DNA from: Buchananella hordeovulneris
Lineage (GTDB): Bacteria > Actinomycetota > Actinomycetes > Actinomycetales > Actinomycetaceae
DNA length: 41,285 nucleotides
Reading direction: 5' to 3'
Assembly (NCBI GenBank): GCA_030529545.1
Contig: JAUMWR010000001.1
Span: 86,201-127,485, forward strand
Notes under the pieces: generated by a model
What the model saw: the letters and a program-made list of their open reading frames with translations, nothing else
What the model was told of the DNA's origin: nothing
Databases searched by the model: none
In this document: positions 7,391 through 15,492 of the stretch, in pieces
How the letters are laid out: every line of letters begins with the position of its first letter
Position numbering within the stretch: the stretch's first letter is position 1
Program-made: the position numbers and the translations under genes

Positions 7391-9604
7391 TTGACTGACG
7401 CGACCACGCAGAATCACCCGCTGCCCTCGTCGGCACCGGATGCGGACATCGCTTGGCTGGATGAGGTGGAGGGCGAGCAGGCGCTGGCCTGGGTGCGCGA
7501 GCGCAACGAGCTGAGCGAGCAGGCGCTGGCTGACTCGGAGCACTTTGCGGCCACGGAGGCCAAGATCCGGGAGATCCTGGACGACACGCGCAAGATTGCG
7601 GTGGTCAGGGATCGGGAGGGCCTGCTCTACAACTTCTGGAAGGACGCGGAGCACGAGCGCGGCGTGTGGCGCCGCACCACGTGGGAGTCCTACCGCAGCG
7701 GAGACCCGGAGTGGGACGTGCTGCTGGACTTGGACGCGCTCGCGCAGGCCGAGGGCGTGAAGTGGGTGTGGCACGGCGCGGCCGTGTTGCGCCCGGCTTG
7801 CGAGCGCGCGCTGATCGCCCTGTCCCCGGGCGGCAGTGACGCTGACGTGACGCGGGAGTTCGACCTGACCACGCGCACATTCGTGGCGGGCGGCTTCTCC
7901 CGCCCGGAGGCGAAGGGCGACCAGCAGTGGGCGGACGAGGACGGCCAGGCCACGCTGCTGGTAACCGACCGGGGCGAGGGGACGATGAGCGTGTCTGGCT
8001 ACCCGACCACGGTGGCGGTGTGGCAGCGCGGCACGGAGATGAGCGAGGCGGTGGAGGTGTTCCGCTGCGACGTCCAGGACATGGGCGTGTGGGTGAGCCA
8101 CTCGCGCCGCCCGGGCTTTGTACGCGATGAGCTGATGGTGAGCCATAACTTCTACTCCCACTCGGTGGGCTTCGTGGAGGGCGGCTTCGCTTCCTTCGAG
8201 AACCCCCAGGACGCCCCGATTCAGTGGATCGACGTGCCGCGCGAGCACGAGGTGGGCCTGTGGAGGGACGTGCTATTGGTTCGCACGCGCGCCGACTGGC
8301 AGGTGGGGGAGCTGGACCTGCCCTCGGGCGCGCTGGTGGCCTTCGACCTGTCGGCCTTCATGGCGGGGGAGCGCGCCGGCACGGTGCTGTTCACCCCGAC
8401 GGAGAGCGCCGCGCTGGAGGACTACACGGCCACGAACGACCTCCTGCTGTTGACGGTCTTGGACGACGTCGCCTCCCGCCTGGAGGTGCATTACCGGGTG
8501 GACGACGTTACCGCCGCCGGGCAGGAGGACGCGGCCGGTGGCGTTGCGGCGGCTTACACGGAGGCGCCGGCGGGAACGTCGGGCAAGCTGCGGTGGGAGG
8601 GCCATCGCCTGGAGGTGCCGGTGGGCGAGGGCGAGCGGCTCACCCTGGGGGTCTCGGCCGTCAACGCGCTGGAGAGCAACGACGTGTGGCTGACCGCTAC
8701 CGGCTACCTGACCCCGACCACGTTGGGCGTGTTGCGACTGTCCGCGCGCGGCGAGGTGGAGGGCTACGAGGCCCTGGCCAGCGCCCCGGCGCACTTTGAT
8801 GCCGCCGGCTACCGGGCGGAGCAGCACTTCGCTGTCTCCAAGGACGGTACGCGGATCCCGTACACGGTGTTGACGGCCCCGGGCTTCACCCCGGACGGCA
8901 GCGCCCCGGCCATTCTGGCCGGCTACGGCGGCTTCGAGGTGTCCTACCTGCCGGGTTACGCGGCGGTGATGGGATCGACTTGGGTGGCCGAGGGCGGCGT
9001 CTACGCGGTGGCCAACATCCGCGGCGGCGGCGAGTACGGGCCGCGCTGGCACGCGGCGGCGCTGAAGGAGAAGCGCCACAAGGCCTACGAGGACTTCGCG
9101 GCGGTGGCGGCGAACCTGGTGGAGCGCGGCTACACCAGTGCCTCGCGGCTGGGCTGCTGGGGTGGTAGCAACGGGGGGCTGCTGATGGGCAACATGCTCA
9201 CTCAGTACCCGGACCACTTCGGGGCGATCGTGTGCAAGGTGCCACTGCTGGACATGCGCCGCTTCCACACCCTGCTGGCAGGCGCGTCCTGGATAGCCGA
9301 GTACGGCGACCCGGACGACCCGGCGCAGTGGGAGTTCATGCGCACCTTCAGCGCCTACCACCTGTTCGACGCTAAGCAGGACTACCCGCCGATCTTCTTC
9401 ACCACCTCCACGAAGGACGACCGCGTGCACCCGGCCCACGCCCGCACGCTGGCCTACCGGATGCTGGAGGCAGGCAAGGACGTCACCTACTTCGAGAACA
9501 TCGAGGGCGGTCACGGCGGGGCCTCCACCAATGCGCAGGCCGCGCGCGTGCAGGCGATGGAGCAGGAGTTCTTCCGCTCCCACCTGGGGGCGGCGCAAGC
9601 CTAG
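7391..9604 (+). CDS. S9A prolyl oligopeptidase-family serine peptidase
   Basis: The 737-residue protein has the two-domain layout of prolyl oligopeptidase/oligopeptidase B: an N-terminal beta-propeller (roughly residues 60-440) and a C-terminal alpha/beta-hydrolase domain. The catalytic Ser593 sits in CWGGSNGGLLMGN, the Asp at 676/677 in STKDDRVHPAHA, and His708 in IEGGHGGAST. GGYGGFEVSYLPGY and NIRGGGEYGPRWHAAALKEK are family hallmarks. It has no signal peptide, so it should act in the cytosol, cleaving short peptides, probably after Pro. I chose TTG 7391 because GGAAGGAG lies four bases before it; the alternative GTG 7376 would place the start on top of that site. A TAGGCT (7352-7357) could be the -10 element. 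Confidence 0.93.
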   Translation: MTDATTQNHPLPSSAPDADIAWLDEVEGEQALAWVRERNELSEQALADSEHFAATEAKIREILDDTRKIAVVRDREGLLYNFWKDAEHERGVWRRTTWESYRSGDPEWDVLLDLDALAQAEGVKWVWHGAAVLRPACERALIALSPGGSDADVTREFDLTTRTFVAGGFSRPEAKGDQQWADEDGQATLLVTDRGEGTMSVSGYPTTVAVWQRGTEMSEAVEVFRCDVQDMGVWVSHSRRPGFVRDELMVSHNFYSHSVGFVEGGFASFENPQDAPIQWIDVPREHEVGLWRDVLLVRTRADWQVGELDLPSGALVAFDLSAFMAGERAGTVLFTPTESAALEDYTATNDLLLLTVLDDVASRLEVHYRVDDVTAAGQEDAAGGVAAAYTEAPAGTSGKLRWEGHRLEVPVGEGERLTLGVSAVNALESNDVWLTATGYLTPTTLGVLRLSARGEVEGYEALASAPAHFDAAGYRAEQHFAVSKDGTRIPYTVLTAPGFTPDGSAPAILAGYGGFEVSYLPGYAAVMGSTWVAEGGVYAVANIRGGGEYGPRWHAAALKEKRHKAYEDFAAVAANLVERGYTSASRLGCWGGSNGGLLMGNMLTQYPDHFGAIVCKVPLLDMRRFHTLLAGASWIAEYGDPDDPAQWEFMRTFSAYHLFDAKQDYPPIFFTTSTKDDRVHPAHARTLAYRMLEAGKDVTYFENIEGGHGGASTNAQAARVQAMEQEFFRSHLGAAQA

Positions 9605-9611
9605 CGCTCAG

Positions 9612-9652
9612 TTGCCCGGTGCGCGGCGGGGGAAAAGCCACGCACCGGGCAA
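9612..9652 (+). terminator. hairpin after the S9A peptidase gene
   Basis: TTGCCCGGTGCG (9612-9623) pairs perfectly with 9641-9652 across a 17-base loop, starting seven bases after the peptidase stop codon. Confidence 0.55.
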
Positions 9653-9781
9653 CCCGCTGCTGGGAGAGCCGTCTGAGGACCACCCAGCGGGTAGCTCTCA
9701 CCGGACAGCGCGTACCGGGGGAGCCAAGCCCGCGCGATGGTCAGGCGACAGCGCGGCAAAGCCGGTGGTGCGGTGAAACAG

Positions 9782-9829
9782 CAAAAGGTTTGGGGCCAGG
9801 TTCTATCGAACCTGGCCCCAAACCTTTTG
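9782..9829. terminator. strong bidirectional terminator between convergent genes
   Basis: A 20-21 bp perfect inverted repeat (9782-9802 with 9809-9829, loop CTATCG) starts with AAAAGG on the left and ends CCTTTT on the right, so it carries a T-run on both strands. It separates the S9A peptidase (plus) from the convergent membrane protein gene (minus). Confidence 0.9.
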
Positions 9830-9841
9830 TGCGGCTAGCGC

Positions 9842-10504
9842 TCAGTAGCGCTGGGTGGCCAAGCGGATGGCCTTGTTGCGCTTGACGAGCCAGACGATGG
9901 AGATGATGAGACAGACGAAGCCCACGAAGCCGAGGCCGAAGCCCAGCATGATCGGGGCCAGCAGGCCCTTGGCGGTGGAAACGTCGAAGGCCTTGAAGAT
10001 CGTGACCTCGGTGGCCGGGCAGCTAACGGTGTAGAGGCCGTCGCTGGGGATGGCGTAGACGGGCATGTTGCCCAGGCCGGAGGAGTGGCTGGCGCTAACG
10101 GAGGTACCGTCCGCGCTCACCAGGACGCAGTCCCGCAGCAGGTTGGACTGGTCCATCTCGACGCCGGCGGAGGCGGAGGCGGAGATCATCTTCTCACCAG
10201 CGGTCAGGTGCACCTCGTGGCCGCTGCTGACGATCGCCATGTCCTCGAGGAGGTTGAAGGCGGTGCCGGCCACGGCGCCAATGGCGATGATGGGACCCAG
10301 GATCATGGCGATGATGGAGAGCACCAGCATGATCACCGGGGCGGTGCGGGTGGGGATGGGGCCGGCCGGCTGCGGGGAAGACTGGAACGCGCCGTAGGTG
10401 GGCGGCGTCGTGGGGTGAGGGGCGGTCGGGGCGGCGTACACGCCGTATGCGGGCTCGCTAGACTGTCCCGGCTGTGCGGACTGCGGGTTCTGCGGGTAGC
10501 TCAT
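9842..10504 (-). CDS. two-helix membrane protein of unknown function
   Basis: The 220-residue product starts at ATG 10504 with AAAGGA upstream. The first ~60 residues are a Pro/Gln/Ser-rich cytosolic tail (MSYPQNPQSAQPGQSSEPAY), typical of small actinobacterial membrane proteins. A hydrophobic helix follows (APVIMLVLSIIAMILGPII, ~65-95), then a ~85-residue loop that is probably extracytoplasmic and contains two cysteines (RDCVLVSADG and YTVSCPATE) that could form a disulfide. A second helix (APIMLGFGLGFVGFVCLIIS) is followed by a basic KRNKAIRLATQRY end. I recognise no family. It is transcribed alone: terminators lie on both sides. Confidence 0.75.
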   Translation of the reverse strand: MSYPQNPQSAQPGQSSEPAYGVYAAPTAPHPTTPPTYGAFQSSPQPAGPIPTRTAPVIMLVLSIIAMILGPIIAIGAVAGTAFNLLEDMAIVSSGHEVHLTAGEKMISASASAGVEMDQSNLLRDCVLVSADGTSVSASHSSGLGNMPVYAIPSDGLYTVSCPATEVTIFKAFDVSTAKGLLAPIMLGFGLGFVGFVCLIISIVWLVKRNKAIRLATQRY

Positions 10505-10656
10505 GGTCTTTTCCTTTCTGCTGCCTCTATTCTCCCGGAGAATTCCCAAGTTCATCCTCATACGCGGGAATGAAATTAAGGGCGCAGATATCGGGGCGGG
10601 TACTGCCAGGGGAGCAGCTGCGCTCCTTCCAGGTGCCGGGCAACAGCAAAAAAAGC

Positions 10657-10694
10657 GGTGGGCTCCCGGCAGGAAAACCTGCCGGGAGCCCACC
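10657..10694 (-). terminator. rho-independent terminator of the Rv0909-like gene
   Basis: A perfect 17-bp stem (10657-10673 with 10678-10694, loop AAAA in plus-strand reading) is followed on the minus strand by GC and then seven T residues. It is one of the few classical intrinsic terminators here, 12 bases past the stop of the 66-residue gene. Confidence 0.9.
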
Positions 10695-10706
10695 AGTTGG
10701 CTTAGT

Positions 10707-10907
10707 TCAGTTGCCGAGCTGCTTGTCTACCGCGTCGCGGGCAGCCTCGATCTTGTCGGTGAACTTGCCACCGGTGACCTTGTCAGCGGCGGAGGCCACG
10801 GAGTCGAGCACCTTGTCGCTTACTTCCTCAACCTTGTCGGCGGGGAGCATGTCGCCAGCCTTGGCAGCCAGCTCGCTCGCCTTGCCCTTGATGTCGTCCA
10901 AGTTCAT
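10707..10907 (-). CDS. Rv0909/MT0933-like small protein (putative antitoxin family)
   Basis: This 66-residue protein starts at ATG 10907 behind AAAGGAGCC. It is an amphipathic helical protein of Asp/Lys/Ala periodicity: MNLDDIKGKASELAAKAGDM, then VSDKVLDSVASAADK and VTGGKFTDKIEAARDAVDKQ. The last segment resembles the conserved end of the Rv0909 (MT0933-like) family, which databases label a toxin-antitoxin antitoxin. No toxin-like gene lies next to it: the neighbours are a membrane protein and a hydrolase. It has its own strong terminator and a good RBS, so it is probably a stand-alone, well-expressed small protein. The family call is from pattern only, and the antitoxin role is doubtful here. 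Confidence 0.7.
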   Translation of the reverse strand: MNLDDIKGKASELAAKAGDMLPADKVEEVSDKVLDSVASAADKVTGGKFTDKIEAARDAVDKQLGN

Positions 10908-10999
10908 CGTTGGCTCCTTTCGTCGTGCCAGTGCCTTTTTACCCGATCGCGTGCGCCTTTGCGCGGCGAGCGAGCCCAAACGCCCCAGGGGAAAGCAGG

Positions 11000-12094
11000 T
11001 TAGCTGTTGCCGGTGGTTAGCAGCGGGGAGGAACTCTCTGCCTCGATGAATAGGGGGGTATAGGCGGGGCGGGCGAATACGAGGGAATCCAGCCAGCCGG
11101 CCATGGCCCGGTAGAACCGTTCGCGTTCGGGCGGGTCGGCCATGGTGACATCGTGGGGGCAGCGCAGCCGCAGCAACGTAACCTCGTCGCCCAGCTCGAT
11201 GCCGCGCTGCACCATAGAGTCCACGTCCAGGACTGCGTCGGCATATCGGGTCCGCACGTCGTTGGCATCCGCTGTGGCGGAGGCGTGAGAGTGCGCCAGG
11301 AAGATGGGGCAGTCGATGCTGGGGGCACCGGCTAGTTCGCTCTGGGCTACGGCGATGGCGCGGGCCCAGCCGGGACGGGCGGTCATGTAGCTGGTGGTGG
11401 AGTAGCCCTCGATGAAGTCCCAGCCCAACAGGGCGGGGTCGCGAGGGAAGTCCTTGGCCCACGCGGGCTTCTCGCCCCACTTGTCCTGCCAGGGGCCGCT
11501 GAGTTCCTGGTAGTCCGGGGGGATGGCCAGCTTGTATTCGGAGCGTGGGCTCATACTGTTGAAAGCCTCGATGAGCCCGTGCAGCAGGGTGCGCCCCACC
11601 TGCCCGGTGCCCGAGTCCAGCCAGGGGGAGTTCAGCAACAGGCCGGCTAACTGCCCGGGGTGGCGTTGTGCCCACCGGGTGGCCACGAGCCCGCCGGTGG
11701 AGTGCCCCATGAGGACGACGGGGATGCCGGGGTAGGCGGCCCGGATGTGGGCCAGGCTGCGTCCGATCTCCTCGTCGTAGGTGGAGAGGTCCTCGACGTA
11801 CCCGCGCGGGTGCCCGGGACGGATCGAGCGCCCGTAGCGGCGCAGGTCGAGCGCGAAGAAGGCCCCCGCCAGGCGCGCCACCTGGTGGGCCAGCTCCACC
11901 TGGTGGAAGTAGTCGTTCCAGCCGTGCAGGTGAAGCAGGGCGAAGGTGGGATCCTCGCTCTGGTGCTCGTCCTCCAGCCGCACGAGGGTGGCGAGCGTGG
12001 GCGGGTCTTCGTCCGGGACGAGGGGGATGATCGCCTGCTCGAATCCCACCAGCACGTCGGGGACCCACTGAGTTAGAAGCGCCTGCTCGGTCAT
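11000..12094 (-). CDS. alpha/beta-hydrolase (serine aminopeptidase S33 / lysophospholipase-like)
   Basis: The 364-residue product starts at ATG 12094 (MTEQALLTQWVPDVLVG); a longer open frame upstream is low-complexity and lacks support. The fold markers are clear: the oxyanion segment LLHLHGWNDYFHQVELA (~53-70), ALDLRRYGRS (81-90), and the nucleophile elbow VVLMGHSTGGLVATRWA with Ser132. An acid-bearing segment near SHASATADANDV and the C-terminal His in LRCPHDVTMAD complete a likely Ser-Asp-His triad. It lacks a signal peptide, so it is probably a cytosolic esterase or lipase-type enzyme; the substrate cannot be told. The RBS (AGAGGC) is weak and close to the start. Confidence 0.85.
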   Translation of the reverse strand: MTEQALLTQWVPDVLVGFEQAIIPLVPDEDPPTLATLVRLEDEHQSEDPTFALLHLHGWNDYFHQVELAHQVARLAGAFFALDLRRYGRSIRPGHPRGYVEDLSTYDEEIGRSLAHIRAAYPGIPVVLMGHSTGGLVATRWAQRHPGQLAGLLLNSPWLDSGTGQVGRTLLHGLIEAFNSMSPRSEYKLAIPPDYQELSGPWQDKWGEKPAWAKDFPRDPALLGWDFIEGYSTTSYMTARPGWARAIAVAQSELAGAPSIDCPIFLAHSHASATADANDVRTRYADAVLDVDSMVQRGIELGDEVTLLRLRCPHDVTMADPPERERFYRAMAGWLDSLVFARPAYTPLFIEAESSSPLLTTGNS

Positions 12095-12410
12095 GCCTCT
12101 ACTTTGCCCGACGTTGCCGCCGCCCGCCCCCTGCTGGCGCGCCACCGCGCCTTTTGAGGACCCGCGCCCGCGCGGCAACGGGGCAAGGAAAGCACCGGCG
12201 GGGCGGAAGGAACTCTCGCGCCGGGAGAGGAGACGGCGGCGAGCGAGGAAAGCGGATGGGAAATGGGTAAGCGGTGCGGGCGGGGCAAGGGCTTCACTGC
12301 GCCACGAAGGGCTGTGCGCGGGCACCGGAGTGGGGCGGGCAGCGCGCTGGCTCCCCCGGACCGGGTGGGGAGGTCTGTAGTGGACGGGTCAGCGAGGGTG
12401 AGAAGCCGGG
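12095..12410. other. 316-bp GC-rich gap between metX and the hydrolase gene
   Basis: I see no supported gene, RNA or terminator here. It should contain the hydrolase promoter (minus strand). A copy of the recurring word (TTGCCCGACGTTGCC, 12104-12118; 13 of 15 consensus bases) lies next to the hydrolase start codon. Confidence 0.6.
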
Positions 12411-13769
12411 TCAGCGGGCGGAGTACCAGCCGCCCCGGTCGTTGCCCCGGCGGCGGCGTGCAAACAGCTCCGTCAGCCGCGCCGTCGAGTTCTCCTCGCC
12501 GCCATCGCCGATCGGGGGGCGGCCCATTTCGAAGCGGCCGGCGGCAGCGTCGGCCACCAAAGCGGCCGGGCGCGCGGCGTCGTCCAACTCGCCCTCGCCT
12601 GCCACCGGGACGGCCCGCACGAACGCGGGGGCGGTGGCCAGGAACTCCGCCAAGGCGGCCGCGAGCTCGTCGCTCTCCACCAAGAAGCCGTCGTGGCCAC
12701 ACGGGGAGGAGAGCATCATCAACTGGGCGTCCGGCACGTGGGTGGCGATCAGGTGGGACTCAGCGGGCGGGAAGAGGCGGTCGGAATCCACCGCCACCAC
12801 CAGCGTGCGGGCCTGAATCTGCTGCAGCGCGCGCACGTAGCCGCCGCGGCGTCGGCCCACGTCGTGGGCCAGCATCGCGTGGGTCAGCGTGCGGTAGCTG
12901 CCCGCGTCAAAACGCACCGCCAGCTTGGCGGCGTGGTATTCGAGGTAGGACTGCACCGCAAACCGGCCGCCGGTCAGCGGCTCCTCCCGTTTCTGGGGCA
13001 CGCGCCCAAAGCGGGTGTTGAGCTCGTCGGCGGTGCGGTAGGTGGCGTGCGCGATCGCCCGCGCGATGCCCAGGCCGCGGTGTGGGCCTTGGCCAGGCGG
13101 GGCGTCGTAGTAGTCGCCGCTGTTGAAGGCCGGGTCCAGCTCCAGGGCCGCCAACTGGGGGTAGGCCCAACTGATTTGGTCGGCTGTGGTGCGCGCCCCG
13201 GAGGCGATCACCACTAGGTTCTCCACCCGGTCCGGCGCCATGAGCGCCCACTCCAGCGCCCGGTGCCCGCCCATGGAGGCGCCCAGCACCAGGTGGAAGC
13301 GGGCAATACCCAGGTGATCGGCCAGGCGGGCCTCCGCTGCCACCTGGTCCCGGGGGGTCAGCTGCGGGAAGCGTGAACCCCACGCCCGGCCATCGGGAGC
13401 CAACGTGGAGGGGCCGGTGGAACCCTGGCAACCGCCCAGAATGTTGGGGGCCACCACAAAGTAGCGGTCGGTGTCGATCGCCTTGCCCGGCCCCACCATC
13501 TGCGGCCACCACGGCCCGTTCGGGTGCCCCGGCCCGGACTCGCCCGCCACGTGGGAATCCCCGGTCAAGGCGTGCAGGATCAGGATCGCGTTCGAGCGCT
13601 CCTTGTTCAGCGTGCCAAAGGTCTCGAAGGCCAGGCGGACGGGCAGCTCCTCCCCGGCCTCGGTGCGCAGCAAACCGAGCTCGGCGAACTGGCGGTTGCC
13701 CACCGGGTCGCCCTCAATCCAGCCGCCGCTCGCGCGCAGCTGGCTCATGTCCAAGCTCGGTTTGCTCAC
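12411..13769 (-). CDS. metX: homoserine O-acetyltransferase MetX
   Basis: The 452-residue alpha/beta-hydrolase-fold acyltransferase makes O-acetyl-L-homoserine from homoserine and acetyl-CoA, the first committed step to methionine. Family markers are the N-terminal AFETFGTLNKERSNAILILHALTG, the DRYFVVAPNILGGCQGSTGP block and the nucleophile Ser165 in VLGASMGGHRALEWA. The Asp330 (VDSDRLFPP) and His359 (PCGHDGFLVE) complete the triad. GTG 13769 is chosen: it lies eight bases after the metY stop and is preceded by GAGGG. Residues ~383-452 form a low-complexity tail beyond the usual end of MetX. It forms a two-gene operon with metY, supplying that enzyme's substrate. Acetyl versus succinyl specificity is inferred from the neighbouring sulfhydrylase. 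Confidence 0.93.
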   Translation of the reverse strand: MSKPSLDMSQLRASGGWIEGDPVGNRQFAELGLLRTEAGEELPVRLAFETFGTLNKERSNAILILHALTGDSHVAGESGPGHPNGPWWPQMVGPGKAIDTDRYFVVAPNILGGCQGSTGPSTLAPDGRAWGSRFPQLTPRDQVAAEARLADHLGIARFHLVLGASMGGHRALEWALMAPDRVENLVVIASGARTTADQISWAYPQLAALELDPAFNSGDYYDAPPGQGPHRGLGIARAIAHATYRTADELNTRFGRVPQKREEPLTGGRFAVQSYLEYHAAKLAVRFDAGSYRTLTHAMLAHDVGRRRGGYVRALQQIQARTLVVAVDSDRLFPPAESHLIATHVPDAQLMMLSSPCGHDGFLVESDELAAALAEFLATAPAFVRAVPVAGEGELDDAARPAALVADAAAGRFEMGRPPIGDGGEENSTARLTELFARRRRGNDRGGWYSAR

Positions 13770-13777
13770 GTCCGCCC

Positions 13778-15175
13778 TCAGTTCTCCGGCGTGACCGGCT
13801 TGGACTCGGGAGCGGGGCTGGGCGCGGACTCGGTGCCGAACGCGGCGGCCTGGCCGGCGGCCAGCGCCTGCTCCAGGTCAGCGATCAGGTCCTTCGGGTC
13901 CTCCAGGCCCACCGAGAGGCGCAGCGTGCCCGGCCCAATGCCCGCCGCCTGCAACTGCTCCGTGGTGAGCTGGGAGTGCGTGGTGGACGCCGGGTGGCTC
14001 ACCAGGGAGCGCACGTCACCAATGTTGACCAGGTGCTTGAACAGCTTGGTGGACTCCACGAACGCCCGGCCGGCCTCCAGACCGCCCTTGATATCGAAGG
14101 CGAACAGCGCGGAGGCACCCTTGGGGAAGTAGCGCTGCGCCACCTCGTAGTACGGGGAGGAGGGGAGGGAGGCCCAGCGCACCGACTCCACCGCCGGGTG
14201 GGACTCCAGGTACTTGACCAGCGCGTGGGTGTTGGACAGGTGGCGCTCCATGCGCAGCGACAGGGTCTCGATGCCCTGCGCCAGCAGGAACGCGTTGAAC
14301 GGGGCCAGCGACATGCCCAGGTCACGCTGCAACTGCACGCGGGCGCGCAAGATGAAGGAGAGGTTGGCGCCCAGCGGGCAGCCCACGCCCAGGTCACGGG
14401 CGTAGACCAGGCCGTGGTAGCTCGGGTCCGGCTCGTTGAAGCCGGGGAAGCGCTCCGGGCTGGCCGCGTAGTCAAAGTTGCCCGAGTCCACGATCACGCC
14501 CGCCACGGTGGAGCCGTGCCCGCCCAGGTACTTGGTGGCCGAGTGCACCACGATGTCCGCGCCGTACTCGAAGGGGCGAATCAGATAGGGGGTGCCCACC
14601 GTGTTGTCCAGGATCAGCGGCACGCCCACCTCGTGGGCGGCGTTGGCCACTGCCGCGATGTCGAAGACGTCACCGGTGGGGTTGGGGACGGTTTCGCCGT
14701 AGAAGGCCACCGTGTTCTCATCGGCGGCCGCCTTCCACGAGGCCGGGTCCTGGGAGTCCTCCACCCAGTGGGCGGTGATGCCGTATTGGGGCAGGACGTT
14801 GGTGAACAGGTTGCGCGTGCCGCCGTAGATCGAGCGGGAGACCACTAGGTTCTTGCCCGCCCGGGCCAGGTTCAGGATCGTCAGCGTCTCCGCCGCCTGC
14901 CCCGAGGAGGTCAGCAGGGCTCCCACGCCGCCCTCCAGGTTGGCGATCCGCTTCTCCACCACGTCCAGCGTGGGGTTGCCGATGCGGGTGTAGACGGGGC
15001 CGGCATCCTCCAGGCGGAAGCGGGCCGCAGCCTGCTCGGCGGAGTCAAAGACGAACGCGGCGCTCTGGTAGATCGGCAGGGCGCACGCGCCACTACCGGG
15101 GGCCGGGTCCTGACCAGCGTGGATCTGACGGGTGGTAAAGCCCCACCCGGTGGGGTCTTGCGCAGTGGGAGTCAC
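13778..15175 (-). CDS. metY: O-acetylhomoserine sulfhydrylase MetY
   Basis: The 465-residue PLP-dependent Cys/Met-metabolism enzyme converts O-acetylhomoserine and sulfide to homocysteine. GTG 15175 ([13 protein letters not shown]) is chosen because the conserved core starts at [20 protein letters not shown]; the upstream extension of the frame has intergenic character. Other markers are [36 protein letters not shown], the PLP aspartate region [17 protein letters not shown] and Lys215 in [16 protein letters not shown]. The ~40-residue stretch [20 protein letters not shown], long for cystathionine synthases, is typical of MetY. It lies directly upstream of metX on the same transcript. No convincing S-box or SAM riboswitch was seen in the leader. 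Confidence 0.93.
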   Translation of the reverse strand: MTPTAQDPTGWGFTTRQIHAGQDPAPGSGACALPIYQSAAFVFDSAEQAAARFRLEDAGPVYTRIGNPTLDVVEKRIANLEGGVGALLTSSGQAAETLTILNLARAGKNLVVSRSIYGGTRNLFTNVLPQYGITAHWVEDSQDPASWKAAADENTVAFYGETVPNPTGDVFDIAAVANAAHEVGVPLILDNTVGTPYLIRPFEYGADIVVHSATKYLGGHGSTVAGVIVDSGNFDYAASPERFPGFNEPDPSYHGLVYARDLGVGCPLGANLSFILRARVQLQRDLGMSLAPFNAFLLAQGIETLSLRMERHLSNTHALVKYLESHPAVESVRWASLPSSPYYEVAQRYFPKGASALFAFDIKGGLEAGRAFVESTKLFKHLVNIGDVRSLVSHPASTTHSQLTTEQLQAAGIGPGTLRLSVGLEDPKDLIADLEQALAAGQAAAFGTESAPSPAPESKPVTPEN

Positions 15176-15206
15176 GGCGCTCAGCGTAATGCGTGGCGGC
15201 AACCCC

Positions 15207-15234
15207 AAACTAGAAGTGTCCGCCCTGCGTGCAA
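15207..15234 (-). promoter_or_regulatory. candidate metY-metX promoter
   Basis: On the minus strand TTGCAC (15234-15229) is followed 16 bases later by TAGTTT (15212-15207). A transcript starting near 15200 would have a ~25-base leader before the metY GTG. The -10 fits the actinobacterial TANNNT pattern; the prediction is by eye only. Confidence 0.4.
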
Positions 15235-15448
15235 GGAGGCCGGGATTGCCCCTGGTGCGCGGTCGTGGGGATGGCCAGCCCGGGTGGTTTCCGTCGCGGT
15301 GGTACCCGCGAAGTGCGCGGCGATTGGACCGTGTCGGGCCGGCCGCAGGGGCAGCGCCCGGCGCCGGCGGGGAAATTGGGGGCGTGAATTGCCTCATTGT
15401 CCCGCCCAGCGCGGCAGCTAGCTGCGCTACCCTGAACCTTTAGTAGAG

Positions 15449-15468
15449 GGCGAGGGTTTTGCCTCGCC
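15449..15468 (+). promoter_or_regulatory. short hairpin in the NlpC/P60 gene leader
   Basis: GGCGAGG (15449-15455) pairs with CCTCGCC (15462-15468) around a GTTTTG loop, 24 bases upstream of the ATG. A TACCCT at 15428-15433 could be a -10 element just before it. Actinobacterial NlpC/P60 and Rpf genes often have a c-di-AMP (ydaO) riboswitch. I could not match its conserved blocks here, so only the hairpin is claimed. Confidence 0.35.
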
Positions 15469-15492
15469 GGTTCGCGACGTCAAAGGAAACAC

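Noticed and set aside
8273-9598. 441-codon minus-strand frame opposite the S9A peptidase
   Set aside because: It is antisense to the catalytic domain, with no start signal and nonsense composition.
10707-12068. Long minus-strand frame (453 codons) ending in the Rv0909-like protein
   Set aside because: Its upstream part is the shadow of the alpha/beta hydrolase gene. The real gene starts at 10907, behind AAAGGAG.
10707-12094. Toxin-antitoxin module from the Rv0909-like protein and its neighbour
   Set aside because: The neighbour is an ordinary alpha/beta hydrolase with an intact triad, not a toxin. An intrinsic terminator follows the small gene.
15176-15440. SAM-IV/SAM-II riboswitch before metY
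   Set aside because: The conserved blocks could not be aligned on the minus strand; only a possible promoter was seen.
15361-15492. ydaO/c-di-AMP riboswitch before the NlpC/P60 gene
   Set aside because: The region is short and lacks the conserved segments; only a 7-bp hairpin is present.
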